Numbered from the stretch's first letter, positions 10,808 to 19,793 are shown. The stretch: DNA of 64,000 nucleotides from an uncultured Polaribacter sp. (GCA_905480405.1 CAJQQH010000043.1:1-64000), one strand, 5' to 3'. The notes: a model not told the origin generated them from the sequence alone. A program made the numbers and translations.

Positions 10808-11542
10808 ATGTTTAAAAAAATTATACTTACAACATTTATTTTAACTGTAAGCCTTTCTGTTAATGCACAAGATTGGTGGGGAAAAAGTAAAAAAATTAAA
10901 GGAAATGGTAATGTTGTTACCGTAAACAGAACTACATCTGATTATGATGGTGTTTCTGCAGGTGGTTCTTTTGATGTAATTCTTGTAAAAGGGGAAGAAG
11001 GAAAAATCATTATAGAAGGAGAAGAAAATATCATTCCGCATATAGAAACTGAAGTATCTGGTAGTATTCTAAAAATTAAATTTAGAAAAAACACTAATAT
11101 TAGAACAACAAAAAGACTAACAGTAACTGTAACTTACGAAAGTATAGAAAGTGTTGCTCTTGGTGGATCTGGAAACATTACTTGTGAAAGCACAATAAAA
11201 AGTAACGACTTTACAGTTGCATTAGGTGGCTCTGGAAACATTACTTTATCAGTTGATACAGATGAATTAAGTTCTAAAATTGGTGGATCTGGAAACATAA
11301 ATTTATCAGGAACAGCAAACGAATTAAGTTGTTCGATTGCAGGTTCTGGAAGCATAAAAGCGTATGACTTAAACACGAATACATTAAACGCTACAATTGC
11401 TGGTTCTGGAAATATTAGAACAACAGTAAAAACTAAAATTAAAGCAAAAGTAGTTGGATCTGGAAGTGTTTATTACAAAGGTAATCCAAGTCATGTAGAT
11501 ACTAAATCTGTAGGTTCTGGAGATGTAATTGACAAAAATTAA
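10808..11542 (+). CDS. Head GIN domain-containing protein (DUF2807)
   Basis: Signal peptide; repeated GGSGNI/AGSGSI/VGSGSV motifs with ~20-aa period. Confidence 0.87.
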   Translation: MFKKIILTTFILTVSLSVNAQDWWGKSKKIKGNGNVVTVNRTTSDYDGVSAGGSFDVILVKGEEGKIIIEGEENIIPHIETEVSGSILKIKFRKNTNIRTTKRLTVTVTYESIESVALGGSGNITCESTIKSNDFTVALGGSGNITLSVDTDELSSKIGGSGNINLSGTANELSCSIAGSGSIKAYDLNTNTLNATIAGSGNIRTTVKTKIKAKVVGSGSVYYKGNPSHVDTKSVGSGDVIDKN

Positions 11543-11574
11543 ACAGCTTTTAAAAAATGATAAGTTTATTTCAT

Positions 11575-11617
11575 AAAAAAACCCTAAAAATGAAAATTCA
11601 TTTTTAGGGTTTTTTAT
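11575..11617. terminator. Terminator hairpin (convergent genes)
   Basis: AAAAAACCCTAAAAATGAA..TTCATTTTTAGGGTTTTTT. Confidence 0.8.
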
Positions 11618-11635
11618 TTAAAATTATAACTAATT

Positions 11636-12811
11636 TTAGTAATTTCTAAATTGTTTAGTTTCTTCGAAAACGTGTTCTAATATACGTTGTTCTACAGCAT
11701 CGAAAACCATGTTTCTACGTTGCATAACAACTTCTGCAACCTCATAAACTTTGTTGGTTTTATATTCTGTAAATCCAGATGCTCCACCCCAACTAAAAGA
11801 TGGCACAAAGTTTCTTGGAAATCCACTTCCATAAATATTTGCAGAAACGCCTACTACTGTTCCTGTGTTAAACATCGTATTAATTCCGCATTTAGAATGA
11901 TCTCCCATCATTAAGCCACAAAACTGCAATCCTGTTTTAGCAAAACGACCAGTTTCATAATCCCATAATTTAACTTCTGCATAATTATTTTTTAAATTAG
12001 AGTTATTAGTATCGGCTCCTAAATTACACCATTCTCCTAAAACTGAATTTCCTAAAAAACCATCATGTCCTTTACTAGAATACCCCATTAAAACAGCATT
12101 ATTAACCTCACCTCCTACTTTACAATAAGGTCCCAAAGTTGTAGCTCCGTAAATTTTTGCTCCTAATTTTAAAACTGAATTCTCACACATTGCTAGAGCA
12201 CCTCTAACTACACAACCTTCCATTATTTCTGCATTCTTACCTATATAAATTGGTCCGTTAGTAGCGTTTAAAGTAGCAAAAGTTAATTTTGCACCTTCTT
12301 CTACAAAGATATTCTCTATATTAATACATTGAACTCCCTTAGGAATTGGCTCAGAAGTTCTGCCCTCTGTGATTAAATTAAAATCTTGCTGAATAGCTTG
12401 GTCATTTAATGAAAAAATATCCCAAGTATTTTTTATCTGAATTAATTCTTCTTCAAACTCAATTTGAGTATAATCATCAAAATTTACTTCTTCTTGAGAA
12501 TCTGTAGTAAAAAAAGCAATTACATCTTCACCTTTAAAAATAGCTTCGTTTTTAGATAAGTTTTTAATTTTCTCAATCAAGTTTTCACTAGGGCAAAATG
12601 AAGCGTTAATTAAAATGTTTTCTTCTAACTCAACCATTGGATATTTTTCTTCTAAATATTCTTCGGTAACTGTTGTAGTTGTTAACCCTAAGTGCTTTTC
12701 CCATTTTTCTCTTATGGTTAAAATACCTATTCTAATATCTGCAACTGGTTTTGTATATGTAAAAGGTAATAACGATTGTCTAACATCGCCATCAAATAAG
12801 ATATAGTTCAT
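11636..12811 (-). CDS. GlmU-like putative sugar nucleotidyltransferase with left-handed beta-helix
   Basis: MNYILFDGDVRQSLLPFTYTKPVADIRIGI N-terminus and hexapeptide repeats (GPIYIGKNAEIMEGCVVRGALAMCENSVLKLGAKIYGATTLGPYCKVGGEV). Confidence 0.87.
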   Translation of the reverse strand: MNYILFDGDVRQSLLPFTYTKPVADIRIGILTIREKWEKHLGLTTTTVTEEYLEEKYPMVELEENILINASFCPSENLIEKIKNLSKNEAIFKGEDVIAFFTTDSQEEVNFDDYTQIEFEEELIQIKNTWDIFSLNDQAIQQDFNLITEGRTSEPIPKGVQCINIENIFVEEGAKLTFATLNATNGPIYIGKNAEIMEGCVVRGALAMCENSVLKLGAKIYGATTLGPYCKVGGEVNNAVLMGYSSKGHDGFLGNSVLGEWCNLGADTNNSNLKNNYAEVKLWDYETGRFAKTGLQFCGLMMGDHSKCGINTMFNTGTVVGVSANIYGSGFPRNFVPSFSWGGASGFTEYKTNKVYEVAEVVMQRRNMVFDAVEQRILEHVFEETKQFRNY

Positions 12812-12860
12812 TTTTTTTAGTTTTTGAAGAAATACAAAAATACTTTTTTTACCGCATATA

Positions 12861-12890
12861 AAAAACCGATTGTAAAAAATACAATCGGTT
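12861..12890 (-). terminator. Terminator-like hairpin
   Basis: ACCGATTGTAAAAAATACAATCGGT inverted repeat; T-rich flank on the minus strand. Confidence 0.5.
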
Positions 12891-12916
12891 AGTGCTATTT
12901 AAAATTAAAAATTTGT

Positions 12917-13702
12917 TTATTTTTTTATAAATTTCTGAGTACCTATTTTATCATCAGACAAAACTTTAAGAAGATAAATTCCAGTAGAAAGGTTGTTTAC
13001 ATTTACTTTATTATTAGATGTTGTAACTTTTTGTGTTAATGCTAATCTACCCACATAATCATAAAATTCTACAGTTGCATTATCTGAACCTGAAGGTAAT
13101 TGAATCGTTAATTTATCTGAAGCAGGGTTAGGATACATTTCAAAATCTAAACGTTTAGCTTCTGCAATACCTAATACATTAAAACTAGATGAAGTAGTTG
13201 TAACTACCTGATCGCCTCCGGTACCAGAACCATTACCCGCAAGAGCTGCCACATAAAACTTTACGGCTCCAACATCTGTACTAGGTGCTTTCCAATTAAA
13301 ATTCCATGATTTTTTAGAGTTACCTGTAGAAGTATGTGTTACATGCGTACCTCCGTTTTTTAATTGATTATTTGTACCATCAGCAGTAAAGGTTCCAATC
13401 TTAGAACCATCGCTAACTTTTTCTGCTGTAATTTGAAAACCATGTCTTGAGTTAGATGTACTAGAAACATCTACCTGTAAACCATAAGTTGTACCTAATT
13501 CATAACCAGTTGAAGGTACTTCTGTTTGTAATGCTACTGAAGCGTTAAAATTACCACCAGAATGACATTGAGTACACGTATTATTACTGTCTCCAGGAGA
13601 ACCAGAATAACCACCATCCCTTCCTCCAGAAAGGGACATTAATACTAAAGCAGAAACTGGAATTAATAATAAAAATGATTTAAAAAAGTAGTTTTTTTTC
13701 AT
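12917..13702 (-). CDS. T9SS type A sorting-domain protein with choice-of-anchor V-like domain
   Basis: Signal peptide; SGGRDGGYSGSPGDSNNTCTQCHSGG; C-terminal MYPNPASDKLTIQL...LSTGIYLLKV...TQKFIKK. Confidence 0.87.
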   Translation of the reverse strand: MKKNYFFKSFLLLIPVSALVLMSLSGGRDGGYSGSPGDSNNTCTQCHSGGNFNASVALQTEVPSTGYELGTTYGLQVDVSSTSNSRHGFQITAEKVSDGSKIGTFTADGTNNQLKNGGTHVTHTSTGNSKKSWNFNWKAPSTDVGAVKFYVAALAGNGSGTGGDQVVTTTSSSFNVLGIAEAKRLDFEMYPNPASDKLTIQLPSGSDNATVEFYDYVGRLALTQKVTTSNNKVNVNNLSTGIYLLKVLSDDKIGTQKFIKK

Positions 13703-13946
13703 GTTAGTTGTTTTTTAATTTTATTTATTTTTTTAATTGCGTTCTCACAAAATTTAATGAATTATTAATTTCATAAAAATAATGATTTAGATTTTGAATT
13801 CTATTGTAAATAAAACAAAAACAATACTTTAATACAATAAAATAAAAATAAAAGGGAAAAAACACCTCTAAAAAAGGAATATTTTATGTTGAAAATCTAC
13901 CTTTTAAAAATGATAACTAAAATAAAAAGAGTTGTATTTTTGATTT

Positions 13947-14510
13947 ATGACAGAAATGAAAAAAAAATTTAAACATATTAAAGAATCACAGTTAACAATA
14001 ACTGAATTAATGCTGCCTTCTAACTCTAATTTTAGTGGTAAAATTCATGGAGGCCACATTTTAAACTTAATGGATCAAATTGCATTTGCTTGCGCATCTA
14101 AACATTCTGGAAATTATTGCGTAACAGCTTCTGTAAATAAAGTTGATTTTTTAAACCCTATTGAAGTTGGTGAATTAGTTACCATGAAAGCTTCTATTAA
14201 TTACACAGGAAGAACTTCTATGGTTGTTGGTTTGCGTGTAGAATCTGAAAATATTAGAACTGGTAAATCTAAACATTGTAACTCTTCTTATTTTACAATG
14301 GTTGCCAAAAGCGAAGATGGAAAAAGCACACCTATTCCTGGTCTTATTTTAACTTCTAAAGATGAAATTAGACGTTTTTCTAGAAGTATAAAAAGACAAG
14401 AAGAAGGTAGAAATAGAACTTCTAGATTTAGTAGTAAAGTTTTTAAAATTGAAGAATATTTACATTTATTTGAAACTAGCAATTCTAAAATTGATTTAAA
14501 AGAAAAGTAA
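13947..14510 (+). CDS. Acyl-CoA thioesterase (hotdog fold, YciA/BFIT-like)
   Basis: GKIHGGHILNLMDQIAFACASKHSGNYCVTASVNKVDFLNPIEVGELVTMKASINYTGRTSMVVGLRVE. Confidence 0.9.
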   Translation: MTEMKKKFKHIKESQLTITELMLPSNSNFSGKIHGGHILNLMDQIAFACASKHSGNYCVTASVNKVDFLNPIEVGELVTMKASINYTGRTSMVVGLRVESENIRTGKSKHCNSSYFTMVAKSEDGKSTPIPGLILTSKDEIRRFSRSIKRQEEGRNRTSRFSSKVFKIEEYLHLFETSNSKIDLKEK

Positions 14511-14530
14511 ATCTATTTCAACTATTATTT

Positions 14531-14562
14531 ATTTTCCGTTTTAATTTATAAAAACGGAAAAT
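14531..14562 (+). terminator. Terminator-like hairpin after the thioesterase
   Basis: ATTTTCCGTTTTAATTTATAAAAACGGAAAAT, followed by T-rich sequence. Confidence 0.6.
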
Positions 14563-14665
14563 TCAGCTTTTTTTTTATTGACAGAAAAAATGTTTTGTTT
14601 TTTTACTTATTTTATTGTAGATTAGCTAAGTAAGATTTAAATATTACTACTAAAATCATTCCCCT

Positions 14666-15082
14666 ATGAGTAAAACTATCAATACTTCGAGTGTTAATTG
14701 GCTAGAAGATGCGTTAAAAGAGTATTCTTCAAAAAATGAATTTACATTAATAGACGACAAAAAAATTAAAATAAGAGAACGAGATTTAAAATCTGCTGTA
14801 AACCTTATTAAAGCTTCCAAAGCTAAAGGAGGCAAATCTACAAAGCAAATTACAAAAGCATTAATAAGTCTTGGTTTAAGTAGTGCTGGTATTTATGTAA
14901 TAATATTAGCAATAGCAGATCCAGAACCTACAACTAAATTAAGTTTACTTTTAGTTGGTGGTATTATATTAGCTATTTCTGGTGGTTACGGAACTTTAAG
15001 AGCTTTAAGAATTAAATTTAGAGTTAAAAAGAAAAGTGAAACTGATGGCATTTTTCATGTAAAACCAATAGGTAATTATTAA
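14666..15082 (+). CDS. Hypothetical two-TM protein
   Basis: ORF with two hydrophobic segments (LISLGLSSAGIYVIILAIA; LSLLLVGGIILAISGGYG). Confidence 0.6.
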   Translation: MSKTINTSSVNWLEDALKEYSSKNEFTLIDDKKIKIRERDLKSAVNLIKASKAKGGKSTKQITKALISLGLSSAGIYVIILAIADPEPTTKLSLLLVGGIILAISGGYGTLRALRIKFRVKKKSETDGIFHVKPIGNY

Positions 15083-15110
15083 ATTTATTATAACATAATG
15101 AAACTTCTAT

Positions 15111-15144
15111 TAAAACACCTTTTAAGGGTGTTTTAATTTTTTAC
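15111..15144 (+). terminator. Terminator hairpin
   Basis: TAAAACACCTTTTAAGGGTGTTTTAATTTTTT. Confidence 0.7.
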
Positions 15145-15178
15145 ATAAATATGTAATCGATATAAAAGTAATAAACCT

Positions 15179-15601
15179 TTACCCAACTTTTCTTAAATCT
15201 TCTTTTGCTAAAAAGTATTTAGAAATCTTTTTTGGAGGAGAAATTGTTTGCCAGGAACTATAATCAAACCAAAAAAGCTCTCTATTTATTGTTGTACACA
15301 ATTCTTTATCAATATTATAAAAATGAATAGCAACACACATTTTTTGATTTGTAAACAATATATTTTTAAACTCTAACTCTATGGAAAAAGCTTGCGTAAA
15401 CAACAAAGGTTTGTATTGAATAATTTGATCATTCTTTTTTTGCAAACCTACTTTTAAAGAATTCATTTTAAGCTTTGTATATCCTTTTACAAACAAAAAA
15501 GTTTCTAACAGTTTAGATGAATAATTTAAGTACGCAGCATTTTGCATAACCATAAAATCATTTACATCATTCCCTTTTACTGTATAATTTCGTTGAAACA
15601 T
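15179..15601 (-). CDS. Putative hotdog-fold thioesterase-like protein
   Basis: FQRNYTVKGNDVNDFMVMQNAAYLNYSSKLLETFL resembles YbgC/4HBT-like N-termini. Confidence 0.5.
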   Translation of the reverse strand: MFQRNYTVKGNDVNDFMVMQNAAYLNYSSKLLETFLFVKGYTKLKMNSLKVGLQKKNDQIIQYKPLLFTQAFSIELEFKNILFTNQKMCVAIHFYNIDKELCTTINRELFWFDYSSWQTISPPKKISKYFLAKEDLRKVG

Positions 15602-15665
15602 TTGTTGAGTCTTTTTAATTAAATTTAAAATAAACTAATAAGCGATTATTGCTAAATAATAATTG

Positions 15666-15719
15666 AAAGCAGATTGTTAATTGGTTTGACCATGAATCAA
15701 CAATGTAACAACCTGCTTT
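15666..15719. other. Long intergenic hairpin
   Basis: AAAGCAGATTGTTA ... TAACAACCTGCTTT, 14-nt arms with one mismatch, ~26-nt loop. Confidence 0.65.
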
Positions 15720-15756
15720 AGGTATTTCTTTTTTTTATCTTTCTATAAAATGGATG

Positions 15757-16626
15757 TTAAAAAGTTCTTGAGATGTTAAATCCTAGGTGAATATCACCAC
15801 CAAAGAAATTACCAGTGGTTTCCGCAATAAAACTTTTCTCAATCATTGTTATTGCATTCGATAAAATTAATTGAAATACATGTCCTCCAGTTTCTATATC
15901 TACACCAAAAGCTAAAGAATTTCTTGCGTTAATAGACTTAGACTCATCAAAAGCATAATAATACTCACTATTTAAAGAAACCCTTTTACTTAGTTTTATA
16001 CGACTACCAAAACCAATTGCAAAAATATCATGTGGATCTGCATCTATTTTTACAGTATTTCGATGTATGTAAGTAGGTGTAATTTGATATGAAAATGATT
16101 GACTTACTTTTCTTGCAACTAAAACTTGACCAACATAAGTTAAGCTTTCTGCAAAAGACCTTTTGTTATCAGGATCATAATCTTTAATTGTTTTTACCGC
16201 TAAACTTCCAAAAAGTGAAACAGCAAAAGGAAATGATTTATTTCCATTTTTCTGCTTTAACCAGCTATATTTTAAGAAACTATCATAAACCTTATCAAAA
16301 CTACTTCTACCAAAACCTATAGTTAAGTTGTCGTTTAAACCATATTCAAGAGCAAAACGAATATTAGATTGATCTAAACCAAAAAGCTCATCAAAACCTA
16401 AGTTTACTCTTCCAAATCTATGAGAAATTACAAACTCTAATTCTTTTTCTTTTCTATTTTCTATTGAATGCCCGTTTAAAATTCTTGTCCCTTTAAAAGT
16501 AGATGTAACAATATCTTCTTTTTCAATTTGTGGAGTTTCAGTGTCCAAAACATCTAATAAATCGTCTTGAGAAAATGAATATAAAGAGATTGAAAACAGT
16601 AAAATGGTTAGTAGTCTTTTTTTCAT
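15757..16626 (-). CDS. DUF5777 family beta-barrel protein
   Basis: Signal peptide; TFKGTRILNGHSIENRKEKELEFVISHRFG and C-terminal barrel; paralogous to 20324-21229. Confidence 0.8.
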   Translation of the reverse strand: MKKRLLTILLFSISLYSFSQDDLLDVLDTETPQIEKEDIVTSTFKGTRILNGHSIENRKEKELEFVISHRFGRVNLGFDELFGLDQSNIRFALEYGLNDNLTIGFGRSSFDKVYDSFLKYSWLKQKNGNKSFPFAVSLFGSLAVKTIKDYDPDNKRSFAESLTYVGQVLVARKVSQSFSYQITPTYIHRNTVKIDADPHDIFAIGFGSRIKLSKRVSLNSEYYYAFDESKSINARNSLAFGVDIETGGHVFQLILSNAITMIEKSFIAETTGNFFGGDIHLGFNISRTF

Positions 16627-16630
16627 AATA

Positions 16631-17176
16631 TTATTTCTTATATGGTGTATGATTAAATTTAAAACTTACTTTTATTTTTTTTGCAATGTTTTTTGCTACT
16701 ACTGCAGGAATTTTAATATTAAAGTCGTCTACCTCAATTATAAAATTGCCTTCAACTAAAATATATTCTTTATTTCTAGTAAAATTCGCAACTATTGTTA
16801 GCTCCTTAGTAACCCCATGCATTGTTAAACTTCCTTTTACTTTTACATCTTTTGCTAGATTATCTATAGTATCAAAATTTAAAATATCTCCTTTAAAGGT
16901 TGCTTTAGGATATTTATCAGATTCTACATAGTTTTCATTAAAATGTTCTTGCATTAATGCTTTTTTAAACATAAATGATTTCATTAAAATAGAAATAGCC
17001 ATTTTACCTGAACTTGCATCTATAATACTTAAAACCTGATTATTCTCTGCTGTAATATTTTCCATTGGCGCTTTAGAATAAAATGTAATTGCACCGTTTT
17101 TAGTTAAAAATCTTTCTTGACTTTTGGTTACCGATACAAATAGTATACAGCAAACTAGTGTTATAATATGTTTCAT
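16631..17176 (-). CDS. YceI family protein
   Basis: Signal peptide; GAITFYSKAPMENITAENNQV...ESDKYPKATFKGDI...VKGSLTMHGVTKEL. Confidence 0.88.
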   Translation of the reverse strand: MKHIITLVCCILFVSVTKSQERFLTKNGAITFYSKAPMENITAENNQVLSIIDASSGKMAISILMKSFMFKKALMQEHFNENYVESDKYPKATFKGDILNFDTIDNLAKDVKVKGSLTMHGVTKELTIVANFTRNKEYILVEGNFIIEVDDFNIKIPAVVAKNIAKKIKVSFKFNHTPYKK

Positions 17177-17188
17177 AATTAGTTAATT

Positions 17189-17608
17189 TTATTTATTAAT
17201 AACTTCGCATTTAACAAGAATTACATCCATTAAATAGCCAGTACAAATTCCTTTTACTACTATATCTTGCCCTTTTTGTATTTCTTTTATTTTCTTAGTA
17301 GATTCAATTGACAAATGACATAATACACTTCCAAAATCATCGTTTGTTTCTAAAGAAATAATTCCTTTTTCATTTTCAATTTTAATATCAGAAACAGCTC
17401 CTTTTATTTTAATTATTTTCTCTAAATACTTTGTATTAGCCGTATTCTCATCCGAAGAAAAATCTTTTAAAATTTTATCTGCATTAGTAATAATATCTGC
17501 TGATTTTTCAAAAACATTAACATGTGGTTTATTGTACATTTTATAAGCAACAAAAGCTACAATTAAGCCCAAAATAAGAACAACTATGATTATTTTTTTC
17601 TTGTTCAT
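17189..17608 (-). CDS. OB-fold (tRNA_anti-like) membrane-anchored protein
   Basis: N-terminal TM; KYLEKIIKIKGAVSDIK...GSVLCHL...KGQDIVVKGICTGYLMDVILVKCEV. Confidence 0.72.
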   Translation of the reverse strand: MNKKKIIIVVLILGLIVAFVAYKMYNKPHVNVFEKSADIITNADKILKDFSSDENTANTKYLEKIIKIKGAVSDIKIENEKGIISLETNDDFGSVLCHLSIESTKKIKEIQKGQDIVVKGICTGYLMDVILVKCEVINK

Positions 17609-17619
17609 AATAACCCGTT

Positions 17620-17988
17620 TTAATTATTTAAAGCACCATTGTCTACCCAACATTTAATTGCTGTAATTTCATCGTTAGATAAACTACCACCTTGTGGCAT
17701 TCGTCTACTTTCTACTTCTGATAAAACAGAACTAGCATTAGAACTTACTCCATTATAAGAATCTAAATTTGGAAACTGTCCGCCACTAGAACTATGACAT
17801 TGTGTGCAATTATTATCAATAATAGATTTAACATTTGATGAAAAAGTTATTGATTCGCATGGATCTACAGTTACAGGATCTTCTCCCTCCTCTTCTATTG
17901 GTTGTTCTACATTTGTTAAACAAGAAGTAAAAAGTAAACTTGCTAACATTATTAAATATAGATTTCTAAATTTTAAATTTCTAGTCAT
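17620..17988 (-). CDS. c-type cytochrome-like lipoprotein
   Basis: Lipobox LLFTSC; NCTQCHSSSGG (CxxCH) and MPQGGSLSNDEITAIKCWVDNGA. Confidence 0.83.
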   Translation of the reverse strand: MTRNLKFRNLYLIMLASLLFTSCLTNVEQPIEEEGEDPVTVDPCESITFSSNVKSIIDNNCTQCHSSSGGQFPNLDSYNGVSSNASSVLSEVESRRMPQGGSLSNDEITAIKCWVDNGALNN

Positions 17989-18055
17989 AATAGTGCGTTT
18001 TAAATTTCTTCTGTAAAGTAACTATAATTAAGAGATTTACAAAGCATTAACCTTT

Positions 18056-18104
18056 ATGAAAGGGAAATAAAATTGGTTAAAAAGGAAAAAAAAGGGTTGA
18101 AAAG
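18056..18104 (-). promoter_or_regulatory. Candidate regulator-binding element upstream of the minus-strand operon
   Basis: Sequence and spacing similar to 19255-19303; minus strand reads CTTTTCAACCCTTTTTTTTCCTTTTTAACCAATTTTATTTCCCTTTCAT. Confidence 0.5.
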
Positions 18105-18129
18105 TAACCAACTTTAACAAAAGTAAAAG

Positions 18130-19218
18130 CTATAAGTTTAGCCACTGCTTAAATTCTGCAGCCTTATTTTTACTAATTATTATTTCGTCTGAAGTTTTAG
18201 ATTGCAATAATATTTTTAATTGACTATTACCATATTTAATAATCTTATCAATTGCAGAAATACTAATAATAAACTGTCTATTTGCTCTAAAGAATAAAGT
18301 AGAATTTAAATGCGTAAACATATCATCTAAACTCATATTAGTTGTAGATTTTTTACCATCAAAACAAATAACATACGTAATTGTGTTTTCTGTATACACA
18401 TACGCAATATCTTTAATAGCAATTGGCACTAACTCGTTTCTTATATATGTTAGAATCCTCTTTTTCTCACTTTCTAAAGGTTCTTCTGTAATAACCTTAT
18501 CCAATGATGTTTCTGCAATTTTTTCTTTATAAGAAACCAAATCGGAATTTAGTTTAGATAAATTAACCACTTCTGAAGTTAATGTTGAATTTTTTAACTC
18601 TAATTGTTTTTCATAAGCACTACCAATAATACGTACAGCTACAAAAGACAAAACGATTACTAAAATACCCATGATAGAAAAAATCAAATAGAAATTACCT
18701 TTTAAAGCATCCATTTGGGCTGTAATTCCACTTATATTTACATTAGCAGCAACTATTAAATCCGTTTTTTTAATTGGTGAAATATGAATAATTTCTGATT
18801 GATCTGGATTACTTTTATCCATTAACAAATCGTACAAATCATCTGAATTATTTTTCTCTTTTAAAGAAGAAAGTAAGTTTTCATTAGAATTTACTTGCTG
18901 GCCAACTTTTGTTTTATCTGGATGGCAAACCTCTTTACCACTCCAATTAAAAATACTAATAAACCAAGTGTCTGTATCAGAATTCTCTATAATCTGCTGA
19001 ATATTGGAAACAATTTTATCTTTTTTAATACCCGAAGAAACCTGAAAGTCAATTAGTTTTGCAACTTCATTTGCCTCTCGTTTACTAGATTCTACCTGGA
19101 CTTCTATTAATTGATTAGCACTTACTTTTATAAAGTATTGGCATGCAACTAAAGCAATAATTAAAAAAATTGCTGCTATAGATAAAAATGTTAAAAAGTA
19201 AAGTTTGTCTTTTTTCAT
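18130..19218 (-). CDS. Membrane-anchored sensor with LytTR DNA-binding domain
   Basis: Two TM segments flanking a Cache-like extracytoplasmic region (WFISIFNWSGKEVCHPDKTKVGQQVN); C-terminal LytTR (DIAYVYTENTITYVICFDGKKSTTNMSLDDM...FFRANRQFIISISAIDKII). Confidence 0.83.
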   Translation of the reverse strand: MKKDKLYFLTFLSIAAIFLIIALVACQYFIKVSANQLIEVQVESSKREANEVAKLIDFQVSSGIKKDKIVSNIQQIIENSDTDTWFISIFNWSGKEVCHPDKTKVGQQVNSNENLLSSLKEKNNSDDLYDLLMDKSNPDQSEIIHISPIKKTDLIVAANVNISGITAQMDALKGNFYLIFSIMGILVIVLSFVAVRIIGSAYEKQLELKNSTLTSEVVNLSKLNSDLVSYKEKIAETSLDKVITEEPLESEKKRILTYIRNELVPIAIKDIAYVYTENTITYVICFDGKKSTTNMSLDDMFTHLNSTLFFRANRQFIISISAIDKIIKYGNSQLKILLQSKTSDEIIISKNKAAEFKQWLNL

Positions 19219-19254
19219 AAAAAATAGAAAGGCGAAATATACTACTATTCTTTG

Positions 19255-19303
19255 CTTTTAATCAATATTTTTTTCCTCTTTAAGCTTATTTATTCCTTTT
19301 CAT
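19255..19303 (+). promoter_or_regulatory. Candidate regulator-binding element upstream of the plus-strand operon
   Basis: CTTTTAATCAATATTTTTTTCCTCTTTAAGCTTATTTATTCCTTTTCAT, similar to 18056-18104; TTCCTnTTT repeats about 20 nt apart. Confidence 0.5.
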
Positions 19304-19355
19304 ATAGATTTATAGTTGTAAAAAAGTAAATTTTTATTTTCTTTGAGCAACAAAT

Positions 19356-19793
19356 ATGAAAAGGAAAAACAAACTATTTTTACTGATGCTTTCTCTATTG
19401 CTTTTAGTAAATGGATACTGTTATATTGTTCCAATGTTTAAAGTTTCGAATAAAAATCTAGAGAAAGAAGTTGCAGAACTTGTTTTAAACTCGCAAGATT
19501 TAATTAATTCATATATGCTAAATGAAGAAAAATCTGATAGTTTATATTCTGGAAAAATTATTGAAGTTACAGGTTTTATTAAAAAAATAACCTTTTTAAA
19601 TAATAGAAACACCATAATATTAAATAGTAATAACGAATCTTTTGGAGTAATTTGCGATGTACATGCAAATGAAGTTGAAAAATTAAAAAAACTAAAGGAG
19701 CATCAAAAAATACGCGTTAAAGGAATTTGTAAAGGTTTTTTAAAAGACGTAATTTTACTAAATTGCTCAATTGACTTAATACCGAATGAATAA
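19356..19793 (+). CDS. OB-fold (tRNA_anti-like) protein
   Basis: Signal peptide; YSGKIIEVTGFIKKI...QKIRVKGICKGFLKDVILLNCSI, paralogous to 17189-17608. Confidence 0.7.
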   Translation: MKRKNKLFLLMLSLLLLVNGYCYIVPMFKVSNKNLEKEVAELVLNSQDLINSYMLNEEKSDSLYSGKIIEVTGFIKKITFLNNRNTIILNSNNESFGVICDVHANEVEKLKKLKEHQKIRVKGICKGFLKDVILLNCSIDLIPNE

